A stretch of 64,000 nt of DNA from Macrothele yani. Lineage: Eukaryota; Arthropoda; Arachnida; Araneae; Macrothelidae. The notes under the pieces were generated by a model, which did no database searches, had not been told where the DNA came from, and worked only from the letters and a program-made list of their open reading frames with translations. The position numbers and the translations under genes were made by a program. The DNA is taken from NCBI GenBank assembly GCA_039090855.1, contig CM077007.1, positions 19,083,515 through 19,147,514 on the forward strand, given 5' to 3'. This document shows, in pieces, positions 1-10,653 of this stretch; position 1 is the stretch's first letter, and each line of letters starts with the position of its first letter.

Positions 1-780
1 GCTGAATGAGGTTGGCACTTGCAGTAGGGTTAGTACGGGGTTTGAAGCGGATGGAGCACTTTTTTAGTTACAGTTGACAAGGGTTTAACTACCTGGGAAT
101 GTAAATAGTGTAAATATGTACATAGTGTTTTTAACTGAATGTATGAATGAGTTGTATGGTGTGTATATTTGTGTGGTTTTTATGGAGATGGCGAGCTATG
201 TTTATGTCTCATACGGCAGAAGGAGACCTCCGTTTTTTGTCCAGTTAATAAAAGAAAAAAAAAGAAAAAAAGGAGGGGGAATACAATGTTTCATGCCCGG
301 AAGAACAAATCTCATAAGCACATAAGCAAGGAGTCTTTCAACCTTTGAAAGGCCAACTACATTACATGATGATAATTGACATGTTTGAAGTGTTAAGGGA
401 AAAAGTGACCAAGAGCTTTCGGGTAAGTGATTGGCTATTTAATGATATGTCACCTCCTAAATAATTCATGCGTTTTAAAATAAATTCTGATTATTTGTGA
501 TTTTAACTATTAATGTATGCCAGGCAAGAAAGCAGTTGTTCTTCCTTCATTTATTTTATTTTTAAATGATTTATTTTTCATTTGTTAGCTGTTAATGTTT
601 ATATGTTATTGTATGAACAACAAAGAAAGAAGGGTAGGCAGTTTTACTTTCTTGATATTGACTCACTGTAATGAACTACCTTATTGTTGGTTTACATACT
701 CTTTTACAGATTCTGCCATAAACTCATTAGTTGACATATTTTAATGTAAAGTTTTCAGATATTTCTGTATCTGTGTGTAG
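1..780. other. intron sequence upstream of the RIC1 exon
   Basis: No gene, RNA or recognisable mobile element was found here. The stretch is AT-rich and contains a purine tract near 245-285. It ends in the 3' splice acceptor of the RIC1 exon (AG at 779-780, with an alternative AG at 757-758). It presumably belongs to the preceding RIC1 intron. Confidence 0.5.
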
Positions 781-969
781 GTACTTGCTTCAACTTCTTT
801 TGGAAGCAGGGTGTTTAGACTGGTCTTTGGTCTTGTCTCTTGTGCTCCGTGATGTCATGGCTGTGATACGAGTATTTAATGCAACCAGACAACCAGACCA
901 ACAGCCTGATGCTGGTAAACATTTGAGAGAAGGTCTTACTGCAATAGAGCAATGGGCAGAAAAGGAATG
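781..969 (+). CDS. RIC1: RIC1 penultimate coding exon (partial gene)
   Basis: This exon encodes about 63 residues, including YLLQLLLEAGCLDWSLVLSL and then VLRDVMAVIRVF, closing with AIEQWAEKE. RIC1 with RGP1 forms the guanine-nucleotide exchange factor for Rab6A (yeast Ypt6) at the Golgi, acting in retrograde traffic. Seen: an open frame ended by a strong donor (gtaagaatt at 970), with the last two bases TG completed by C from 28788. This gives E-C-L-G-Y-K, matching the E-C-P-G-Y-K context I recall for vertebrate RIC1 near its C-terminus. The acceptor is either AG at 779-780 (chosen) or AG at 757-758, which would add seven residues. Earlier exons lie left of the window. The identification rests on remembered family sequence, not a search. 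Confidence 0.75.
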
Positions 970-1204
970 GTAAGAATTTACTGTTCTCTGTTTAATTTCT
1001 TGTATTTGGCTTCTGTCTTGAAAGAGTTTTTATGTGACATGCTTCTTGTTTTATGAACTGACCAGTTTGGGTGAGTGAGGGTGGGGTGGGTAATTAGTTT
1101 TGATAATGAAGTAATAACTTCAGTATATTCAGATGCTAAGAGACTTGCCATATTTACTTTGGATTAAGAGCTTCAGTGTCATATGAATCATGCTGCAAGT
1201 AGTA

Positions 1205-2293
1205 CACAGACGAGCCATTACATTATGACCACCTAACTAATAAGCTGTAGGACCCCCTTCAGCCCGTAAAACAGCAGGTCCTCCAGTTCCTGTACATTTC
1301 AGGGTGGTGGTGATTTAGCGCAAACCCACTTTTCCACCTCAAACCACAAATATTTGATTGGGTTCATGTCAGGTGAATTTGGAGGCTGGGGCTTTAACAG
1401 AAAGTCACCAGCATGTTCCTTGAACCACCCCTTGATTACTCTAGCAGTGTGGCATGGCGCATTATCCTGTTGGTAATGGCCACCACCAGCAGGGAACACA
1501 GTTGTCATGAATGGGTGAACTTGGTCCACAACGATGTTCAGATACCGGACAGCTGTCAGGGATTGTGCTATTGGAATAATGGGGCCTAAAGTGTCTCAAG
1601 AAAACATTGCCCACAGAATAACGCCGCCAGCCTGTTTCCGCTCAACAGTGCATTCAGGTGCCATAGCCTTCATTGTTAATCAGCATATCTACGCTCTGCC
1701 ATCTATGTGATACACCTGGAATCTTGATTCATCAGGCCAGGCCACTTTCTTCTAATCATCCACGGTCCAATCTCGATCTTGGGCGATTTCATGTGTTGTT
1801 GGTGATGACGTGCAGTGAGCATGGGGACCCAGCTGGGTCTTCAGCTACACAGACCCATGCGCAGAAGGCTGCAATGAACTGTATGCTGTGGCACATTGCC
1901 CTGATTACCACTGTTGTAGCTGCGGGTGATTTTTCGCACTGTGGCCCTGCGGTCACTGTGAACAATGTGCGACAGTCTCCGCTCCCCTCTGGCATCAATG
2001 AGCTGTGGACGACACACGGCTGGACAACAGTTCATCATTTGGCCATCTGTGCACCACTTTTGATATGTATTCACTACAGCGGCACGTGAACAAGCTGCAC
2101 CGTTTCTGATATCGTAGTTTCGAGGAGCCGTGCCATCACAATTTGTCCTTTACCAAACTCCAATAAATCGACGGCTTTTCCCATTCTGACTCCGAACACT
2201 CTACTAGCCAAAAGATACTGCTCTACTGTTTGGTCTCAAAACATGCTTATTACTCTAGCCTGGGGGTGGTTATAATAGAATGACTGATCTGTG
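1205..2293 (-). mobile_element. Tc1-like DNA transposon, decayed, complete ends
   Basis: The ends are imperfect inverted repeats of about 28 bp: left CACAGACGAGCCATTACATT, and right reading inward CACAGATCAGTCATTCTATT. Both are flanked by TA (1203-1204 and 2294-2295), the Tc1/mariner target duplication. On the - strand the transposase begins near 2184 with MGKAVDLLEFGKGQ and continues through the HTH region (YQKWCTDGQMMN). It ends in the DDE catalytic part with QQDNAPCHTA and PPNSPDMNPIKYLW near 1340-1480. Several frameshifts and stops break it, so it cannot encode an active enzyme. Confidence 0.88.
1299..1529 (-). pseudogene. Tc1 transposase C-terminal DDE fragment
   Basis: This is the catalytic C-terminal piece of the Tc1-type transposase in the 1205-2293 element. 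It carries the second catalytic Asp in QQDNAPCHTARV and the third acidic position region in NSPDMNPIKYLWFEVE. The family catalyses cut-and-paste transposition at TA. The N-terminal two-thirds of the protein is present upstream on the same strand (to about 2184) but in other frames. In the D-x34-E/D motif the final residue is K in MNPIKYLW, where E is usual (NPIEHLW). That substitution alone would probably inactivate it. Confidence 0.8.
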
Positions 2294-2295
2294 TA

Positions 2296-2755
2296 ATTCT
2301 GATATCTGAACAAAAAGAGGCTGTAACCATATGGAAAAATAGGCATAAATCCATCTCTGTCCTCCCCACCTCCACCTCCTGCACATTTCTCCTCTTTTTC
2401 TTTCTTTCTTGTCCCTCTCTCTCCTTCCTTGTCTCCAGCTCTTTTTCTGTTAACACAGACACATGTATTTTAAAGGCAGTATGTTTGAAGGAGCTTGGGT
2501 TAAGATATGGAAAAGAAAGGGAGCAACCAATTGCTAATTAATAAAGAAGTATGCTTTGCTCTTTTGTGTTGCCTCTGAAGCTGTGTGTCATAGTCAGCTA
2601 CACTGTGGTATGAAAATGTGAGGAAATATAAACAAAATCTGTGAAGTCCTTCAAGTTGGTGTATTCTTACATAGTATAAAAATCGTGCCAATTTGCATAT
2701 GCCATTTATAAAAAAACTAAAATGAAAGCCCATCAATAATGACTGGGAAAAATAA
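2296..2755. other. no gene seen
   Basis: AT-rich intron sequence with a pyrimidine-rich stretch (about 2360-2440). No coding, RNA or repeat signature was recognised. Confidence 0.5.
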
Positions 2756-2914
2756 AATTTATGATACAGAAATTATTGACATTTATTTATTGAGTTTTTG
2801 AGTTCCACATCAATAGATGGCGACGTTGGCTCACAGCTTTCTGAAAATTTCCCGAGCAGTCTGTTATGGAATTTGATCGACTGGCTGTTATGTGTTTTGT
2901 AAAACCTTTAATCC

Positions 2915-3100
2915 CTATTTTGTCAACACTTCCTTGTACAAAACATTTTTCGTATACACTGACTGTGTACTCTGTATCAATTTCCCCTCTTCTTTTCCGT
3001 GAACTATTTTTATCTTGAAGTCATCAGATCGTCGTACTCTTGACATTGCCACATACAGATGGCTTAACACCAGTTCAGATAGTGAACCAAAATTCCTGAT
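2915..3100 (-). pseudogene. Helitron/PIF1-like helicase C-terminal fragment
   Basis: The - strand frame reads SHLYVAMSRVRRSDDFKIK followed by HGKEEGKLIQ and YTKNVLYKEVL before a stop at 2915. The segment YVAMSRVRR is the helicase motif VI of the Pif1-like domain at the C-terminus of Helitron RepHel proteins. The upstream part is cut off at about 3104 by a SINE. A sequence resembling a Helitron 5' terminus on the same strand lies near 6094, so 2760-6100 may be one Helitron, mostly deleted and overwritten. Nothing of the Rep nuclease domain remains. Confidence 0.65.
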
Positions 3101-3104
3101 GTAA

Positions 3105-3340
3105 AGCGTAGCCACCCCAGTGGCACAGTGGTCTGCGCGATGGCCTCTGATCATTTCTCCAAAAGGAGTCCGGGTTCGAATCCCAGTGAGGCATGGATGT
3201 TGTGTTTGTCTTACGGCACTGGCTGTCTCCCTTCCCTGGAACCAGTGACCCTAAATTAGGGACGGGTGACTGCTTATAGCCCATTGAGTTGCTCACAGTG
3301 GTCGTTAAACCTTCAATCAAAAAAAAAAAAAAAAAAAATG
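3105..3340 (+). mobile_element. tRNA-derived SINE, family 1, near full length
   Basis: The 5' head resembles a tRNA gene with internal RNA polymerase III promoter: box A near 3117-3137 (GTGGCACAGTGGTCTGCGCG) and box B GGGTTCGAATCCC at about 3171-3183. A conserved body follows (GACCCTAAATTAGGGACGGG and GTCGTTAAACCTTCAATC), then a run of about 20 A. Other copies of this family lie at 5705-5840 (3' part), 42790-42990 (-) and 53385-53560 (-). Confidence 0.82.
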
Positions 3341-3808
3341 GGGGGATTGGGTCGTTTTCTCCATCGGAAGACTGAATTTCATCCTTCGAAAACTTCTAAA
3401 ACAGAAAGTAGGCAGAGGTAGGATTTCTCTCATCGTATTTTTTTTTTCCTTGCGATGTTTCTTCTACGCAGTGTTGTTAGATATCATTTTATTCCATAAA
3501 TATTTGTATTTCAGCTTGAAAATGTTTGATAATTAGGGACGGGTGACTGCTTATTATAGCCCATTGAGTTGCTCACAGTGGTCGTTAAACCTTCAATCAA
3601 AAAAAAAAAAAAAAATGGGGGGATTGGGTCGTTTTCTCCATCGGAAGACTGAATTTCATCCTTCGAAAACTTCTAAAACAGAAAGTAGGCAGAGGTAGGA
3701 TTTCTCTCATCGTATTTTTTTTTTCCTTGCGATGTTTCTTCTACGCAATGTTGTTAGATATCATTTTATTCCATAAATATTTGTATTTCAGCTTGAAAAT
3801 GTTTGATA
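3255..3808. repeat. 277-bp direct tandem duplication
   Basis: Copy 1 (3255-3531) and copy 2 (3532-3808) are nearly identical. Each starts inside the SINE 3' end (ATTAGGGACGGGTGACTGCT), passes through the SINE A tail, and runs into the adjoining hAT-derived sequence (ending AATGTTTGAT). They differ mainly in A-run length and a TTA insertion. The duplication therefore happened after the SINE inserted. Confidence 0.9.
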
Positions 3809-5640
3809 AATTTCCAAAAATGGAAGTCTAACGGAGCGAACATTTCTTCTGTAATTGTATCCCCGCCCCCTCGATGTTCCCACTCCTATGTAGTTGTTAA
3901 ATGTCATCACCCTCAGAAATGTGTGTGCATTTTAGCTTGATAAGGGGAGGGGGAATTTCCGAAAATGGAAGTGACAAAGTTTGGAAATTTGTAAGAATTG
4001 ATGCATGGTGTTAAAAAAAAAGTATCCATTCTCTGAAAATTACACCATTTATCTAAAATAGTGAAAGTTTTGATATCAGAATTCATGGTTCTCAGGCTGA
4101 AAGAACTATGGCTGTGAAATTTGCTGAGAAGAAAGTAGGGCTTGCTCGCAGGAGGGAACTGGAGCTAATGTTCTAGCAAAGTACACTAGGACAAAATCAG
4201 GAAAAAAAGCTGGTTGAAGATATGTCTTTTAAAACCTCCCTATTTTGTTTGGAATTCGGTAATTTTATAATTGTGAATACAGCAGTGTGGTCTAGTTAAA
4301 TATTTACATAAATAAATTACAGTGAACGATTCAGTTTTGTTCACGCTGCGTAATATTCGCACTTTCTTGCACGGTCTGATTTTTCACCAAATTAAAAAGT
4401 ACAGCTTTGTTTTTTTTCTTCGTCAGTCTCATGTATGTTAATTAAAATCGCTCATGAGCACTATGGATAAATAAAAGGATTGTTTATATCACATAACTTG
4501 TAATTGATTATCAGGAATACCAATCTTTTGGTTCGTACTTAAAATCTGAATCTTGCCTCGTACATTCGGGGAGCAGAATTTTTAGGTTTTCTTTTTCTCA
4601 TTTTGACCTATCTTGGGGAAAATCTTCACCCTCGCACTTTTCTTTTTCCAGATGGAAGGTGCATGGAACTACTTACTAACTTGTAATCGTCTGCTTAATG
4701 TCCATATGTGCGAAACCCCACGTATGCAAAGAGCAATGGCTCTTTCAGACAGCAACAAAAAAAAAAAAAAAAAGTCATAAATTGATTCTATTACTACTGA
4801 AGAAAGAGGGGGGGACAATCCCGTGCCAAAATGTCACTGCACAAGCGTTAAGCGATGGAAGCAGCTTTTATTTAACCAACTTTACTAAATCTGACTGTTA
4901 TCTTATAGTTTGGGTTCCAGTTGTAATTGTTGGCAGCAATAATGAAAGTTTGACATTGATAATTACTGGATGAAAAACATTGTATGAAGAGTATCATGGC
5001 ACAACTGCTGAAAGGTGATTTTACAATTTGATTTTTAAATGTTACATTAGTTTTCCTTTTATATCGAAGGTACGCTTTCCTTCAGAAAGCCTTAGGAGTT
5101 TGTGATGCACACGCAAAGCATGTGCGTGTAGCTTGCTGGTTGGTTGGTTTCAGAAATAATGTATTTTTATCTGAATGTCATTAATCTCGAAAAATATATT
5201 GCTGAAAACCAACCAAACAGCAAACAGTAATTACATATTTATTCTTCCTAAGTGTATATTCGCAAGCGTTCAGTGACTATAGCAACAGTTCTTAGACGCG
5301 GCAGCATTCTATTTACGTTATAGCGAAACAAATGCATTCAGAAGAAAATCTCTGATATTAATGTGTTACACTTAAAATATTGCAGGTCATGTAGGTTTTG
5401 GTAAATCGTGGGTAGTATAATTGTTTTCCCGTTTATCTTACTGTAGGAACAACAGAAATGCTAATTAACAGTCGTAAGAGAAGCAGTAAAATGCCAACAA
5501 ACCTGAAATATAACATTTTTTCATAGTTCATAAAATAATGGTAATTCAGTGTATAAACATAACTTAAAGCACAGCATAGTCTTAAAACAATTAAAAATGC
5601 TATCATTAGCTGCTCTAAAACCTGAGTTCTGCTCCAAAAT
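3340..5640 (+). mobile_element. hAT-A-derived repeat, non-coding fragment
   Basis: The region contains repeated modules (CCATAAATATTTG, CAGCTTGAAAATG, GAAAATGGAAG) also found at 17960-18128 with 25671-26560 and, inside a hAT element with a recognisable transposase, at 33430-34200. Modules around 4000-4120 (GTAAGAATTGATGCATG) and 4300-4400 (ATATTTACATAAATAAAT) recur in the same order in those copies. No intact ORF was seen. The boundaries are approximate. Confidence 0.55.
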
Positions 5641-5704
5641 GCAAATTTTTGCTCTCCAAAACCCAATGTTTATGCTCCAAATTGCACATTTTCCCACTCC
5701 AGGA

Positions 5705-5840
5705 TGGCTCCAAACATGGTAGGGGCACTAACACCCCTGTCCCTGGAACCAGTGACCCTAAATTAGGGATGGGCAACTGCTTATAGACCACTGAGTTGCT
5801 CACAGTAGTCGTTAAACCTCCAACCAAAAAAAAAAGTTTT
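5705..5840 (+). mobile_element. SINE family 1, 3' fragment
   Basis: Matches the body and tail of the 3105-3340 SINE (CCTGGAACCAGTGACCCTAA, then GTCGTTAAACCTCCAACC and an A run). The tRNA-like head is missing, as expected for a 5'-truncated retroposon. Confidence 0.75.
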
Positions 5841-6095
5841 CGTATCTGTAGAGTTGACCGTGTGACATAACGCAACACCAGTAGCTGTGTTCTTTGTTGC
5901 TATGACAACAAAACATAGTGGTATACACGTGGACTGTGCGTGTGTAGGTGATGACGCCACCTACACGAAGAGCTAAGCGTGACGTCACAAACATTTGTTT
6001 CTCGGTTGTTGCTATGACGACTTAAAAAGTGCCTCAGAAGAGGAGTAGGGCTCTAGCAGATTATATATTAGGATAAAATTTCCTTTTATGTTGTG
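5841..6095 (-). mobile_element. possible Helitron 5' terminus
   Basis: Read on the - strand from about 6094, the sequence runs TCCTAATATATAATCTGCTA and then AGAGCCCTACTCC, resembling the 5' ends of animal Helitrons. It lies on the same strand as the helicase relic at 2915-3100. The call is by resemblance only; no 3' hairpin was confirmed. Confidence 0.35.
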
Positions 6096-6888
6096 CTTTG
6101 CTTTTCTGTTGCTGTTCTCTTGTTGAGGAGGTAGAAGTTTTTAGCATGGTTTAGGATGTGGTTCCACATATATTTTCCCTGAACTGTTGTTATCTGCATA
6201 TTTATCACTCAATGGACAACATATTAGAGATGCCTTTTTAATAGCTCGTTGGTCCTCGTCTAGCATGAAGAGCAGCCTGTACACACCGAGGCATTGACTC
6301 CACCTGAGATGTCGGTGTGGGATCCATGGATTGGATATTCTGCTCCTCAGCACCCCAGAGAACTTCCACAGAGTTTAAATCTGGGGACCTTGGGGGCAGT
6401 GGCATAGCCACAAATTTCTTAAGGAGGGGGAGAGTCCATGGGTTTGGTTCATTGATGAAAGCCTCATATACAGGGTGCATAGGAAAGTCCCTTTAGCCTG
6501 GAATAACTTGCAAACGGAGAGAAGTACAGTTATGCAAGTGAGCTAACGGTATAGTAAAGCGACTACGTCCAATCGAATGCAACCGATAGCAGCGCCCCTA
6601 GTGGGGAAATGCGGAAGTTAGGCATTGCAAATCAAAACGAAAAGAGATAGAGCAAAATTTCCGATTACAAAGTTGTAGAGCATCAATTAATTAGTACAAA
6701 ACGACATTTGTTTTAACACAGATAAAATAAATTTTTGCCTGAATACCCTAAAATGTCCAAAATCAATGTGCGACCTTTTGTGTGAATGTTTGAAGGGAAC
6801 AGGCATAGGTATGAGCAAATACACACAATTTATTGCATAAATGCATACTTATGTCAATACTGTTTGATGATGTCAGACAAAACAGAAA

Positions 6889-8972
6889 CAAACAAGTTTG
6901 TAAAATCATGCAATGCATTGAGTATAATACGCTTTCCAACATACCAGAAATCATTACTCAAGTTATCACTCAAGTTATGAGAATAATGGCTGTGCAATAA
7001 ATCTCGCTCCTGTGCCCCAACCTTTGATCCCATTTTGATGATATTCAACGGAACCGTTTTGGTATACCTCCGAAATAACATGATAAAGTTTTGTTGCAAT
7101 CGAAGCATTTTTATGTAAGTTATGATGCATAAGGGCTATGGAATAGATCCCGCTCCTGTATCCTAACCTTTGACCCATTTTGCCCATTTTCAATAGAATT
7201 CGTCCCCAGGCAAGCCCCTACAACATACTAGCATTTCATCCAAATCGAAGCATTTTTACGTAAGTTATGGCGCATAATGGCGATGGAAGTGATTCCGCTT
7301 CTATGTCCTGACCTTTGACCCCATTTTCAATAGAGTTTGTTGCCAGGTGGTCCCCTACCACATACTAAAATTTCATTGAAATCAAACCTTTTTACGCTAG
7401 TTATGACGCATAACAGCAGTGGAATGGATCCTGCTCCTATGTACTGACCTTTGATCCCATTTCGTTCACTTTAAATAGGGTTCCTTCCCAGGTGATCCCC
7501 TACCATATACTAAAATTTCATCGAAATCAAACTATTGTTATGCGAGTTATCGTGCGGACAGACATACGCACACAACGCATGACATAATGAGGCAGATGGG
7601 AATTGCGACCATCTGCTCGCAAAAGTGTGACGTCATAAAACTTTAATAGGATCCACACACAACGCGTGATGTAATGAGACAGATGGCGTGACCGTGCGCC
7701 AACATTCTCAAACGCGAGATTGTGACGTCATAAGATTTCTAAGCATTGGTAACATTAATGGAACAATGCCATGACACTGAAAACGTTATAATTCGGGGTG
7801 GTTATTTAACCCACTAAACGAATTCTCCTAAAGTCGAGATCAAGCTAAATCGATTTCTAGTACCAGAAAATGGTCAGTTAGCGACTTTCATCAAAATTCT
7901 TGGAGCACATTTCTTTACAATAATAACTTCTGTACACATTTTCTTTACAACTAATGCATTCCCAAGGATGAAAATTTGAACATCAATTAAAATAGCTTCA
8001 TTTCATAAATTGGAATACTTAATATTTTCTAAACCATAACCGTAATTATGCAATCCAACATTTATTTGTCCACTGACGTCATCAAAGTACAGGTCGCGCC
8101 ATCTTTTCTCTGGTTTCAACACCACCAAAGGAAAAGTTATTGATTTTTAATATAATTATGGTTATGTTTTAGAAAATATTAAGTTTTCCAAGTTATAATA
8201 TGAAGTTATTTTAATCGATGTTCAAATTTTCATCCTTGGGAACACATTAATTGTGAAGGAAATGTGTACAAAAGTTTTTCCATTGGAAGTGTAGGAAGCA
8301 AAATTACTTGACGTCCACCTTAATAATATGGGATAAGGGCGATGGAATGGATTGCAATCCTATGTCCTGACCTTTGACCACATTTCGTCCATTTTCAATA
8401 GGGTTCATCCCCAGGTGGTCCCCTACTACATACTGAAATTTCATCGAAATCGAACCATTTTTATGCACATTATGACGCATACGGGCAATGGAATGCATCC
8501 CAATCTTATGTCCAGACCTTTGACCCTACTTCACCCATTTTGAATAGGTTTCGTCCCCAGGCGGTCTCCTACCATATAGTAAAATTTCATTGAAATCGAA
8601 CCATATTTACGCAAGTTATGACGCATAAGGGCAATGGAATGATCTTGCTCCTACGTCGTGACCTTTGACCCCATTTGTCCCATTTTCAATAGGGTTCATC
8701 CCCAGGTGGTCCCTTACCACAAAGTAAACGTTCATTGAAATCGATCCGTATTTACGCAAGTTATGACGCATAAGGGCAATGGAATTATTCCGCTCCTATG
8801 TCGTGACCTTTGACCCCATTTGTCCCATTTTCTATAGGGTTCGTCCCCAGGTGGTCCCCTACCACATACTAAAATTTCATTGAAATCGAACCATTTTTAC
8901 ATTAGTTATCATGCAGACAGACGGACAAAACTGGAGCATATACGCTTCTTCAACCTACGGTTGGAAAGCATA
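6889..8972 (+). repeat. array element copy 1: 140-150-bp monomers between short inverted ends
   Basis: At least eight degenerate monomers of about 140-150 bp each carry CTTTGACCCCATTT, GGTTCGTCCCCAGGTGGTCC and AAATTTCATTGAAATCGAAC (marker CCTTTGA near 7166, 7311, 7447, 8370, 8517, 8662, 8807). The unit starts near TACGCTTTCCAAC (6928) and ends with the inverse GTTGGAAAGCATA (8960), preceded by CAGACAGACGGACAAA. A shorter copy with the same ends is at 60391-60970. The array is interrupted about 7565-8325. Confidence 0.8.
7929..8273. repeat. foldback repeat, 120-bp arms
   Basis: Left arm 7929-8050 and right arm 8153-8273 are inverted copies (CCCAAGGATGAAAATTTGAA against its complement, then TTAATATTTTCTAAA). 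A spacer of about 100 bp lies between them. The foldback interrupts the tandem-array element and looks like a separate insertion. Confidence 0.8.
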
Positions 8973-9657
8973 AAAAAGGCAAACTGGCGCCCTGTGATAA
9001 AAAGTTAATGTTGAGTATGTTCAAAGAGTTCGCCACTGCCCACGATACACATTTGTATTCATGAAAGTAACTCTGCATGCACATTCCTCAGCATGGAAGG
9101 TGTTACACTATTGCAAGCATCTGTAACACGACGATGTAGATCCAGCAGACTTGTAGGCGCTGTTGCATACACCTGATTTTTTATGTAACCCCAGAAATTC
9201 AAGCTCGCAATTCTCACACAGCGTACATAGACCTAAACTTCTGATCAGGGTACATCCTGCTACTGGTTTTTATATCGTAGTTATGGTACGTCACAATCTG
9301 CATTTGCATACGGCTACATTTGCAAAAGGTGAATATGCAGATTCGAATCGTCGCGCATCGATTTTGGACATTGTAGGGTATTCAGGCTACAATTTATCTT
9401 ATCAGTGTGAAACAAATGTCGTTTTGTACTAATTAATTGATGCTCTACAACTTTGTAAGTGGAAATTTTGCTCTATCTCTTTTCGTTTTTGATTTGCAAT
9501 GGCTAACTTCCGCATTTCGCCACTAGGGGCGCTGCTGTCAGTTGCATTCAATCGGGCGTAGTCACTTTACTGTACCATTATCTCACTTGCATAACTGTAC
9601 CTCTTTCTGTTCTCAAGTTATTCCAGGCTAAAGGGACTTTCCTATGCACCCTGTATG

Positions 9658-9840
9658 TCACTTTAAATTCATGCTCAATCTCCCCTCAAGGGAGGGCCCA
9701 GACCCGAGGACCCCCCCTCCTTTCGCCTTGGCTATGCTTATGCTTTGGGGCCACTGAATGGTTCCAAACTCAGATGAGTGTTCCTTGAGCCACGTTTGGG
9801 TGGTTGCTGCCAAGTAGTGCTGCGCATTGTCCTGCTGCAA
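9658..9840 (-). pseudogene. Tc1 family 2 transposase fragment
   Basis: Encodes MQQDNAQHYLAATTQTWLKE, aligning with the catalytic QQDNA region of Tc1 transposases. It then runs into degraded sequence where the SPDLNPIE segment would be expected. It belongs to the split element 6206-10628; the rest of its C-terminus lies beyond the nested insertion near 6238-6480, where RSPDLNSVEVLWGAEEQN is readable on the same strand. Confidence 0.65.
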
Positions 9841-10653
9841 CAGACCAGCACCTTACTACTGCTGCAGGATGTGCAAAGGCCATGAAAGCGTGTAGGTAAT
9901 CAGCCAGAATGTAGCAGTCACACTAAGGGACCTAATGTTTCCCATGAGAAAGCTCCCCAAACCATCACAGAGCCAATACCATCTTGAACAGAGCTGACCT
10001 GTCATGACAAGACCATGGCTTCATGCTGTCGATGCCACACTTACACCCTTCCATCAGCTTGGTACAGCTGAAAACAGGATTCGTCTAACCACTCGATGCA
10101 GTGCCACTCTACAGATGCAGTGCCACTCTACAGTTCTGATGTTCCTGGCACCAGGCAAGGTGTAATAATGTCCAATGACAAGCAGTCAGCAGTGGAACAC
10201 AAGTAATGCGTTGGCTCTTGTAGCACAAAATATGTAGTGTGTGCCGCTGTTGCCAAGCGGTCAGTCTGTACGAGCCTGGATAGTCTACATTGACCCCAGT
10301 CATCAGTGGCATGTGGCCAGCCACTGCTTGCTCTCTGGGAGCTGGTATGTCTGTCAATAGTATACTTGCAGTACACCCTTAATATGGTTGTTCTCAGGAA
10401 CCCTAGGGTTCTTACCACTTGGGCAATGGAATGACCTCTCGTGCCCACAATGAAAGTTGCCCATATCACCACATTTACCCATGTTTGTCGATTGCAATAC
10501 ACTGTTGGGGAAACCCTGCTGTCCACCTATTTTTCACCGGTGTTCGGTTTGGGTCTGTTCAGCTCTGCATGGAGATGCTTATGTCAGCTGCCCATCATCC
10601 CTGTCTCTAATGCTTTGTTTACTGAGTGTGTGTGTGATCATTGCCAACCATTA

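Larger units (their letters stand above)
6471..9654. mobile_element. 3.2-kb DNA transposon with about 305-bp terminal inverted repeats
   Basis: The termini are CAGGGTGCATAGGAAAGTCC and its inverse, flanked by TA on both sides (6469-6470, 9655-9656). The inverted similarity continues for about 305 bp (6471-6777 against 9348-9654), covering CAATTAATTAGTACAAAACG near the inner ends. The CAGGGTG terminus and TA target resemble mariner elements with a DUF4817-type transposase, but no transposase ORF survives. The interior is mostly a tandem-array element (6889-8972). It sits inside a Tc1 copy, so it is younger than that copy. Confidence 0.85.
6206..10628 (-). mobile_element. Tc1-like transposon (family 2), split by a nested element
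   Basis: The left end CACTCAATGGACAACATATT and the right end (inward CACTCAGTAAACAAAGCATT) match the ends of family members at 43756-44797 and 48941-49891. The body is interrupted at 6470/9655 by another transposon with TA duplications. On the - strand, transposase remnants include the HTH part (10128-10526) and QQDNAQHYLAATTQTWLKEH near 9760-9840. The frame is broken many times. Without the insert the element would be about 1.24 kb, similar to the 0.95-1.04 kb relatives. Confidence 0.82.

Noticed and set aside
318..422. Open stretch ending at a GTAAGT donor (MMIIDMFEVLREKVTKSF), a possible upstream RIC1 exon.
   Set aside because: No polypyrimidine tract or convincing acceptor, and no recognisable similarity to RIC1.
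1673..2089. 138-codon + strand frame.
   Set aside because: Antisense shadow of the Tc1 transposase on the - strand.
3116..3190. tRNA gene.
   Set aside because: The tRNA-like head lacks a clean cloverleaf and continues into a repeated body with an A tail, so it is a SINE.
6889..8972. CRISPR-like array because of regularly spaced repeats.
   Set aside because: Monomers of 140-150 bp are diverged throughout, with no unique spacers, in a eukaryotic transposon context.
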